The position numbers and the translations under genes were made by a program. A stretch of 28,336 bases of DNA from IDS-8 sp964607425. Its GTDB lineage: Bacteria > Pseudomonadota > Gammaproteobacteria > Steroidobacterales > Woeseiaceae. The stretch lies in NCBI GenBank assembly GCA_964607425.1, contig CAZSKQ010000037.1, positions 1 through 28,336 on the forward strand, in the 5' to 3' direction. Shown piece after piece: positions 22,585 to 28,336 of this stretch (position 1 is the first letter of the stretch; each line of letters starts with the position of its first letter). The notes below the pieces were generated by a model. It searched no databases, was not told the DNA's origin, and worked only from the letters and a program-made list of their open reading frames with translations.

Positions 22585-23370
22585 ATGAGTCAAGCACTGT
22601 GGATCGCCAAGACCGGGCTCGATGCCCAGCAGACCCGCATGGCGCAGGTGTCGAATAACCTCGCCAACGTCAACACGACCGGCTACAAGCAGGGTCGAGT
22701 CGTTTTCGAGGACCTCCTGTACCAGGACGTACGCCAGTCCGGCGGCCAGACGTCGCAGGATACGGAGCTGCCCACCGGCATGCACCTCGGCACGGGCGTG
22801 CGCGTCGTCGCGTCGCAGAAGCTCTTTACCCAGGGTGCGATGCTGCAGACGGAAAACCCGCTCGACGTTGCGATCAAGGGCCGCGGCTTTTTCCAGGTGC
22901 TGATGCCGGACGGCAATCTCGCCTACACCCGGGACGGCACCTTCCAGCAGAACGCGGAAGGCGAGCTCGTGACCGCCAGCGGCTACGTGGTGCAACCCGG
23001 CATTACGCTGCCTGACGGTGCCCAGAGCATCACCATCGGCCGCGACGGCGTCATTTCCGTGCAGCTCGCGGGCCAGCCGACGCCTACCCAGATCGGCAGC
23101 CTCGAGACCGTCGACTTCATCAACCCGGCGGGCCTGCAGCCCATCGGCGAGAACCTGTACCTCGAGACCGCCTCCAGCGGGACTGCCCAGCCCGGCACGC
23201 CCGGCATCAACGGCTTCGGCTCGCTGGTGCAGGGGGCACTGGAAGGTTCCAACGTCAACGTCGTGGCGGAGCTCGTGAACATGATCGAGACGCAGCGCGC
23301 CTACGAGATGAACTCCAAGGCGATCTCCACCAGCGACCAAATGATGCAATACCTGAACAATAACCTGTAA
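22585..23370 (+). CDS. flgG: Flagellar distal rod protein FlgG
   Basis: This is a 261-residue distal rod subunit, the length of most FlgG proteins. It shows NNLANVNTTGYKQGRVVFED then LLYQDVRQSGG, the FlgG-specific extension absent from FlgF, with GRGFFQVLMPDG and YTRDGTF. The C-terminus is LEGSNVNVVAELVNMIETQR then AYEMNSKAIST. Start follows CGGAGAAAAC. The gene ends in two adjacent stop codons, TAA TAA. Confidence 0.97.
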   Translation: MSQALWIAKTGLDAQQTRMAQVSNNLANVNTTGYKQGRVVFEDLLYQDVRQSGGQTSQDTELPTGMHLGTGVRVVASQKLFTQGAMLQTENPLDVAIKGRGFFQVLMPDGNLAYTRDGTFQQNAEGELVTASGYVVQPGITLPDGAQSITIGRDGVISVQLAGQPTPTQIGSLETVDFINPAGLQPIGENLYLETASSGTAQPGTPGINGFGSLVQGALEGSNVNVVAELVNMIETQRAYEMNSKAISTSDQMMQYLNNNL

Positions 23371-23382
23371 TAAATTGAAATA

Positions 23383-24075
23383 ATGAAACAATTCATTCCA
23401 ATCAGAGCTTGCCGGTCGCTGCTGGCGGTCGTCGCGGCGGCCTCGTCGGTGGCGGGCTGCGGCGGCATGCCCGAGGCCGCGGAGACCTACGCGCCGCCGG
23501 TGCCGGTGCTTGAATCCGCGCCGCCGACGGCCGGCGCCATCTACCAGGCCGGCGGCGACGTGCGCCTGTTCGAGGACCTTAAGGCGAACCGCGTCGGCGA
23601 CATCCTGACCGTGCGCCTGGTCGAGCAGACCAACGCCACCAAGAACGCGAACACATCGACCGCGAAATCGAGCGCGGCGTCGTTTTCGAACCCGGTGGTG
23701 TTCGGCCGCCCCGTAACGCGGGATGGCGTGCCGATCGGCGACGCGAGCCTCGGCGGCGAGACGGCGTTCGAGGGCGCCGGCTCCAGCAGCCAGAGCAACA
23801 GCCTGCAGGGCGATATCGCGGTGACGGTGGTCGCGCGCTACTCGAACGGCAATCTGGCGATCCGCGGCGAGAAGTGGGTGACCCTGAACCAGGGCCGCGA
23901 GTTCATCCGCCTGTCCGGCATCGTCCGGCCCTTCGACATCGGGCCAGACAACTCGATTGCTTCGAGCAAGGTCGCCGACGCGCGGATTACCTACAGCAGC
24001 AAGGGTGCGCTGGCGGATGCCAACCGCATGGGCCTCTTGTCGCGCTATTTCAACTCGGCCTGGTGGCCGTTCTAG
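23383..24075 (+). CDS. flgH: Flagellar L-ring lipoprotein FlgH
   Basis: This 230-residue lipoprotein forms the outer-membrane L ring around the rod. The N-terminal signal ends in the lipobox SVAGC (Cys27). The mature part shows LFEDLKANRVGDILTVRL, then QTNATKNANTSTAKSS, SNSLQGDIAVTVVARYSNGN (conserved), GEKWVTLNQGREFIRLSG and VRP, and ends MGLLSRYFNSAWWPF. The ATG at 23383 must be used to include the signal, although the AT-rich leader after flgG has no Shine-Dalgarno sequence. Confidence 0.97.
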   Translation: MKQFIPIRACRSLLAVVAAASSVAGCGGMPEAAETYAPPVPVLESAPPTAGAIYQAGGDVRLFEDLKANRVGDILTVRLVEQTNATKNANTSTAKSSAASFSNPVVFGRPVTRDGVPIGDASLGGETAFEGAGSSSQSNSLQGDIAVTVVARYSNGNLAIRGEKWVTLNQGREFIRLSGIVRPFDIGPDNSIASSKVADARITYSSKGALADANRMGLLSRYFNSAWWPF

Positions 24076-24090
24076 ACGACGGATTGCCCG

Positions 24091-25218
24091 ATGTTCATGA
24101 GCAGGAAACCTTTGCGCTGGCGGCGGCTGTGCTGCGCCACGCTGTTTGCGATCACCCTCGGCCAGCCGGCTATGGCCGAGCGCGTCAAGGACCTGGCGAG
24201 CGTCGCCGGCGTACGCCACAACCAGCTCGTCGGTTACGGACTGGTGGTGGGCCTCGACGGCAGCGGCGACCAGACCAGCCAGACACCTTTTACCGTGCAG
24301 AGCCTGAAGAACATGCTGACCCAGTTCGGCATCACGGTGCCGCCCGGCGTGAACCTGCAGCTCAAAAACGTGGCGGCGGTCTCCATCCAGGCGGAACTGC
24401 CGCCGTTCGCGAAGCCGGGACAGACGATCGACGTTACGGTCGCTTCTGTCGGCAACGCAAAGAGCCTGCGCGGCGGCAGCCTGCTGATGGCACCGTTGCG
24501 CGGGGCCGACGGCAACGTTTACGCCATCGCCCAGGGGAACCTGCTGGTGGGGGGCTTCGGCGCCTCGGGCGCGGACGGCAGCAGCGTCACCGTCAACATC
24601 CCGAGCGCGGGGCGCATTCCGAACGGTGCGACCGTCGAGCGGGCCGTGAGCAGCGATTTCCTGGCGCAGGAATCCGTGGTGCTGAACCTGCACCGCCCGG
24701 ATTTCACGACCGCGAGCCGCCTCGCCCAGGCGATCAATGACAATCTCGGCGCCGGCACGGCGGATGCGATCGACGCGGTCTCGGTGCGCATCGATGCTCC
24801 GCTGAACCCGTCGCAGCGCACGGCGTTCGTCTCGCACCTCGAGAATCTCGAGGTCGACCCGGGCCAGGCGCCGGCAAAAGTCATCATCAATTCCCGCACC
24901 GGCACCGTTGTCATCAACGCGCGCGTGACGGTGACACCCGCGGCGGTGTCGCACGGCTCGCTGGTCGTCACCATCAGCGAGCGGCCCTTCGCCAGCCAGC
25001 CGGCGCCTTTCTCCCAGGGGCAGACGGTAGTGCTGCCCGACTCGTCGGTGGAAATCACCGAGGATGCGTCCAGCATGTTCCTGTTCCAGCCCGGTACGTC
25101 GCTCGACGAGATCGTGCAGGCCGTCAATCGCGTCGGCGCGGCCCCCGGCGATCTCGTGGCGATTCTCCAGGCGCTGAAGCAGGCCGGGGCGCTGCGCGCG
25201 GAACTGGTAGTGATTTGA
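24091..25218 (+). CDS. flgI: Flagellar P-ring protein FlgI
   Basis: This 375-residue periplasmic protein forms the peptidoglycan-level P ring with help from FlgA. A signal peptide spans about residues 1-29 (basic start, hydrophobic core, AMA-ER). The mature protein begins VKDLASVAGVRHNQLVGYGLV, followed by GLDGSGDQT, FTVQSLKNMLTQFGI, then KNVAAVSIQAELPPFAKPGQ and PDFTTA. The C-terminus has SLDEIVQAVNRVGAAPGDLV then ILQALKQAGALRAELVVI, as in the whole family. It is separated from flgH by 15 bases. Confidence 0.98.
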   Translation: MFMSRKPLRWRRLCCATLFAITLGQPAMAERVKDLASVAGVRHNQLVGYGLVVGLDGSGDQTSQTPFTVQSLKNMLTQFGITVPPGVNLQLKNVAAVSIQAELPPFAKPGQTIDVTVASVGNAKSLRGGSLLMAPLRGADGNVYAIAQGNLLVGGFGASGADGSSVTVNIPSAGRIPNGATVERAVSSDFLAQESVVLNLHRPDFTTASRLAQAINDNLGAGTADAIDAVSVRIDAPLNPSQRTAFVSHLENLEVDPGQAPAKVIINSRTGTVVINARVTVTPAAVSHGSLVVTISERPFASQPAPFSQGQTVVLPDSSVEITEDASSMFLFQPGTSLDEIVQAVNRVGAAPGDLVAILQALKQAGALRAELVVI

Positions 25219-25228
25219 GGGCCCTTCG

Positions 25229-26128
25229 ATGACCGCTGCCGTTACCGATTTCAGCCAGTTTGCCGCTTTGAGGCAGGGTGCCGCGCGGCAGGATCCGGCC
25301 ACGCTGCGCGCCGTGGCAGGGCAGTTCGAGGCGTTGTTCATCGAAACCATGCTGAAGAACGTAAGGGACGCCGCGCTCGCGGATCCGGTCTTCGGCCAGA
25401 GCGACCAGTACGACATGTACCGCGGTCTCCTCGATCGGCAGCTCTCGGTGGAAATGGCGAGCGGGCGCGGCATCGGGCTGGCCGAGCTCCTGGTGCGGCA
25501 GCTAGGCGGCGCGGGCGGCGCTGAAGACGCCGGCCCGAAGCCGGGCGGCGGTGCGTTCCGGTTGCCCGCGAGCGCCCGGGTGACGACCGCGAGCGGCACG
25601 GGCGAGGCGGCGTCCGGCTGGTCCAGCCCGCTGGAGTTTGCCAGGGCGGTATGGCCGCACGTGCGGGCCGCGGCCAGGAAAATTGGCGTGGCGCCGGAAG
25701 CCGTGCTGGCCCAGGCGGCGCTGGAAAGCGGCTGGGGACAGCAGGTCATGCAGCTCGACGACGGTTCCAGCAGCTTCAACCTGTTCGGCATCAAGGCAGG
25801 TCCGGACTGGCAGGGCCAGAGCGCGACCCGGCCGACCGTCGAGTATGTCGACGGTGTCGCGCGGCGGGAAACCGCGCGCTTCCGGGCGTACCCGGACCTG
25901 GCGAAAACTTTCGACGACTACGCACGGCTGCTCGGCGAGCACCCGCGCTACGCCGCGGTGCGCGGCCGGGGGCAGGACACCCGGGGCTTCGCACAGGCGC
26001 TGCAGTCGGCGGGTTATGCCACCGATCCCACGTATGCCGACAAGATCACCCGCGTGCTGGAGAGCGGTGTTCTGAAAAAAGCGCTGGGCACCCTCAAACA
26101 TTTCGGCGACCGGCCGATACAACCTTAG
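25229..26128 (+). CDS. flgJ: Flagellar rod cap and peptidoglycan hydrolase FlgJ
   Basis: This is a 299-residue two-domain protein. Residues ~20-95 are the rod-binding cap region (QFEALFIETMLKNVRDAALAD, then YDMYRGLLDRQLSVEMA). Residues ~135-295 are a glucosaminidase-type muramidase domain with catalytic Glu166 in AALESGWGQ, followed by NLFGIKAG, FRAYPDLAKTFDDYARLL and AGYATDPTYADKI. This dual form, which cuts the wall so the rod can pass, is typical of beta- and gammaproteobacteria; single-domain FlgJ lacks the second part. The ribosome-binding site is GAGG before the ATG, 10 bases after flgI. Confidence 0.97.
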   Translation: MTAAVTDFSQFAALRQGAARQDPATLRAVAGQFEALFIETMLKNVRDAALADPVFGQSDQYDMYRGLLDRQLSVEMASGRGIGLAELLVRQLGGAGGAEDAGPKPGGGAFRLPASARVTTASGTGEAASGWSSPLEFARAVWPHVRAAARKIGVAPEAVLAQAALESGWGQQVMQLDDGSSSFNLFGIKAGPDWQGQSATRPTVEYVDGVARRETARFRAYPDLAKTFDDYARLLGEHPRYAAVRGRGQDTRGFAQALQSAGYATDPTYADKITRVLESGVLKKALGTLKHFGDRPIQP

Positions 26129-26158
26129 GCAGTGACCCGATGAAAGGCGGACACCGGC

Positions 26159-28051
26159 ATGCCTGACATTTTGAATACCAGTCTCTCGGGGCTGCTCGCG
26201 TTCCGGCGGGCTATCGAGATGACCGGCCACAACATCACGAACGCGAACACGCCCGGCTACAGCCGCCAGGTCGCCGAGTTCGCGACCCGCGAGGGGCAGG
26301 GCTACAGCAACGGCTACATCGGGGGCGGCACGCAGATCACGACCATCAAGCGCGCCTTCGACGAGTTCCTCGGCGAGCAGTGGCGCAGCGCCATCACCGG
26401 CCAGGCGCGCTTCGATACCCTCGATTCGCTGGCCACGCGCATCGACAACCTGCTGGCCGACCCGGACGCCGGTTTGAACGCGGGACTGCAAAAATTCTTC
26501 AATGCACTGCAGGACGTTGCCAACGATCCCGCGTCCGTGCCCGCGCGCCAGGCGTTGCTCGGGGAAGCGGAGAGTCTGGCGCAGCGCTTCCGCTCGCTGG
26601 ACGCGCGGCTCGACACCCTCGGCGACGAAGTGAACAGCCGGATCGGCGACTCGGTCGCTGCCATCAACCAGCTCTCCGCCGCCATCGCCGACGTCAACCG
26701 CGACATCGTGGCGGCGCGAAACGGCACCGGCCAGCCGCCGAACGACCTGCTGGACCAGCGCGACCGGCTGGTGCGTGACCTTTCGGCACAGGTTGCGGTG
26801 ACGCCGGTGCCGCAGGACGACGGCTCCCTGAGCATCTTCATCGCGTCGGGCCTGGCACTGGTGGTCGGCCGCAATGCGGCTGAACTTGGTGCCAGGGGCA
26901 GTGAGTTCGACCCCACGCGGACCGAGATCGTCTATCGCGGCGCTGCCGGCGAGTCGCCTCTCGGCCGCGGCATCTCGGGCGGCGTGCTCGGCGGGTTGCT
27001 CGATTTCCGGACGCAGTTCCTGGAGCCCGCGGACAGGACCCTGGGCGAAGCCGCGCAGGCCCTGGCTTTCGAATTCAATCGGCAGCATGCGGCAGGCATG
27101 ACCCCGGCCGGCGCGCGCGGTGGCGAGTTCTTCGGCATCTCGCCGCCCGCGGTGCTGTACTCGGGGGGCAATACCGGCTCCGCGGCCGCCGCCGTGACGG
27201 TGAGCGACGCGGCGGCCCTGGACGGCACCGATCTCGTGCTTGCCTTCGACGGTGCGGCCTGGCAGCTCGAGGACGCCGCGACCGGGCAGGCCGTGACGAT
27301 GTCCGGCAGCGGCACGGCGGCCGATCCATTCACCGCCGCCGGGCTCGCGATCACCGTCAGCGGGGCCGCGGCCGCGGGCGATCGCATGCTGATCCGCCCG
27401 GCTGCCGGCGCCGCCGGCACGTTCACGGCGGCGCTCAGCGATCCGCACGCGCTGGCGATGGCCGCGCCGGTGCGCGCCGCGGGCTCGATGGACAACCTCG
27501 GCTCGGCAACCATCGGCAATCTGACGGTAACCGACCCGGACGATCCGAACCTGCTGGCGACGACGGTGATCGAGTTCATCGGCCCGGGAACCTACAGCAT
27601 CAACGGCGCGGGTGCGTTTGCCTACGCCAGCGGCGATCCGATCGTCGTCAACGGCGTGACGTTCAGCATCAGCGGCGAGCCTGCCGCGGGTGACCGGTTC
27701 TCGCTCGAGGCCAACCTCGGCGCCTCGGGGGACAACCGCAACGGCCTCCTGCTGGCGGGCATACAGACCGGCGGTGTGCTCGACGGCGGCACCGTGAGCA
27801 TCGGCGACCGCTACGGCCAGCTCGTCGCCGCCGTCGGGTCCGCGACGCAGCAGGTCAAGGCGAACCTCGATGCGCAAAACGTGATCGTCGCGAACGCCGA
27901 GGACGCACAGCTCTCGCACTCGGGTGTGAACCTCGACGAGGAGGCCGCCAACCTGATGCGCTACCAGCAGGCGTACCAGGCGGCGGCGCAGGTCGTGAGC
28001 GTGGCCCGCTCGCTGTTCGACACGCTTTTGGGCGCGACGGGCCGGCGATGA
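26159..28051 (+). CDS. flgK: Hook-filament junction protein FlgK
   Basis: This is a 630-residue junction protein (HAP1). The N-terminus MPDILNTSLSGLLAFRRAIE then TGHNITNANTPGYSRQVAE is highly typical, followed by GGGTQITTIKRAFDEFL. The C-terminus ends in HSGVNLDEEAANLMRYQQAY then QAAAQVVSVARSLFDTLL. The central ~240 residues are Gly/Ala-rich with repeated beta-type units (e.g. DGTDLVLAFDGAAWQLEDA), consistent with the FlgK D2/D3 surface-exposed domains. Its export is expected to need FlgN. The start follows AAAGGCGG, and its stop overlaps the flgL start by four bases (ATGA). Confidence 0.97.
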   Translation: MPDILNTSLSGLLAFRRAIEMTGHNITNANTPGYSRQVAEFATREGQGYSNGYIGGGTQITTIKRAFDEFLGEQWRSAITGQARFDTLDSLATRIDNLLADPDAGLNAGLQKFFNALQDVANDPASVPARQALLGEAESLAQRFRSLDARLDTLGDEVNSRIGDSVAAINQLSAAIADVNRDIVAARNGTGQPPNDLLDQRDRLVRDLSAQVAVTPVPQDDGSLSIFIASGLALVVGRNAAELGARGSEFDPTRTEIVYRGAAGESPLGRGISGGVLGGLLDFRTQFLEPADRTLGEAAQALAFEFNRQHAAGMTPAGARGGEFFGISPPAVLYSGGNTGSAAAAVTVSDAAALDGTDLVLAFDGAAWQLEDAATGQAVTMSGSGTAADPFTAAGLAITVSGAAAAGDRMLIRPAAGAAGTFTAALSDPHALAMAAPVRAAGSMDNLGSATIGNLTVTDPDDPNLLATTVIEFIGPGTYSINGAGAFAYASGDPIVVNGVTFSISGEPAAGDRFSLEANLGASGDNRNGLLLAGIQTGGVLDGGTVSIGDRYGQLVAAVGSATQQVKANLDAQNVIVANAEDAQLSHSGVNLDEEAANLMRYQQAYQAAAQVVSVARSLFDTLLGATGRR

Positions 28052-28336
28052 CCCGCATTTCCACCATCGGCGCCTTCGAGCAGGGCCTCGGCATGATGTT
28101 GAGGCTGCAGGCGGCGCTCGACCGCACGCAGCGGCAGCTCGCCACCGGCAACCGCCTGCTGTCGCCGGCGGATGATCCAATAGCCGCCGGACGCTCTCTC
28201 GGGCTGCGGGAATCGCTTTCGATGCTGGAGCAGTTCGATCGCAACGGAACCATGGCGAGGAATCGTCTCGGCTTCGAAGAATCGGCGCTGCAAAGCGTGA
28301 CCAACGTCCTGCAGCGCGTCCGCGAGCTGGCCCTGC
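28048..28336 (+). CDS. flgL: Hook-filament junction protein FlgL, truncated by window end
   Basis: About 96 N-terminal residues are visible, with no stop before the window edge. MTRISTIGAFEQGLGMMLRL then QRQLATGNRLLSPADDPIAA is the conserved flagellin-like N-terminal helix pair of FlgL (HAP3), where LATGKR-L-SPADDP is the hallmark. RNRLGFEESALQSVTNVLQR follows. The ATG overlaps the flgK TGA in ATGA, so the two junction proteins are translationally coupled. Confidence 0.95.
   Translation, partial: MTRISTIGAFEQGLGMMLRLQAALDRTQRQLATGNRLLSPADDPIAAGRSLGLRESLSMLEQFDRNGTMARNRLGFEESALQSVTNVLQRVRELAL

Noticed and set aside
22480..25794. 1,104-codon open frame on the minus strand through flgG-flgJ
   Set aside because: It covers four well-supported flagellar genes on the other strand and shows the Arg/His/Ala-rich composition of a shadow frame.
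25502..28180. 892-codon minus-strand frame through flgJ, flgK and flgL
   Set aside because: Antisense shadow of canonical flagellar genes, with no recognisable domain.
1..28336. CRISPR arrays, tRNA or rRNA genes, insertion sequences, prophage or defence islands
   Set aside because: I looked for spaced direct repeats, tRNA-like hairpin sets, transposase motifs and integrase genes and saw none.

Overview
The window (28,336 bases, two 100-N scaffold gaps) looks like part of a draft or metagenome-derived chromosome of a high-GC gammaproteobacterium. The evidence is the flagellar gene order (flgN-flgM-flgA divergent from flgBCDEFGHIJKL), a bifunctional FlgJ, a textbook sigma-28 promoter before flgM, sigma-54 promoters before flgA and flgB, and strong GC bias at third codon positions. 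I cannot name the genus.

Bases 1-5200 are a patchwork of partly broken genes: the C-terminal end of a probable glycoside hydrolase with a malectin-like domain, a DUF421 membrane protein, two adenylate-forming-enzyme-like genes facing each other across gap 1 (both cut by it), a small secreted protein of unknown role, a DUF1269 membrane protein, and a GH88/GH105-like lipoprotein split by gap 2. Gap 2 is flanked by the same 55 bases on both sides, so it is probably an assembly artefact.

Bases 5200-17000 hold housekeeping and signalling genes: an NAD(P)H-dependent FMN reductase, a kinase-fold/P-loop ATPase fusion, a small unknown protein, a membrane PAS hybrid histidine kinase, a very large periplasmic-propeller hybrid kinase (14 blades, Y_Y_Y, HisKA, HATPase, REC, Hpt) in an operon with an OmpR-type regulator, an ornithine cyclodeaminase-family enzyme, and panB. 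A PhoP-box-like direct repeat lies upstream of the OmpR-type regulator and is a good candidate for autoregulation.

Bases 17000-28336 are the flagellar rod/hook/ring cluster. flgM-flgN (anti-sigma-28 and export chaperone) are read leftward from a sigma-28 promoter. flgA (P-ring chaperone) is read leftward, and flgB to flgL rightward, from divergent sigma-54 promoters. The rightward genes encode proximal rod (FlgB, C, F), hook cap and hook (FlgD, E), distal rod (FlgG), L and P rings (FlgH, I), rod cap/muramidase (FlgJ) and hook-filament junction (FlgK, and FlgL cut by the window end). This part is canonical.

I did not find a clearly new biological system. The most useful observations are regulatory: candidate sigma-54 promoters outside the flagellar genes, the PhoP-like box and the sigma-28 site. 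The evidence that the two scaffold gaps hide or distort genes also matters.
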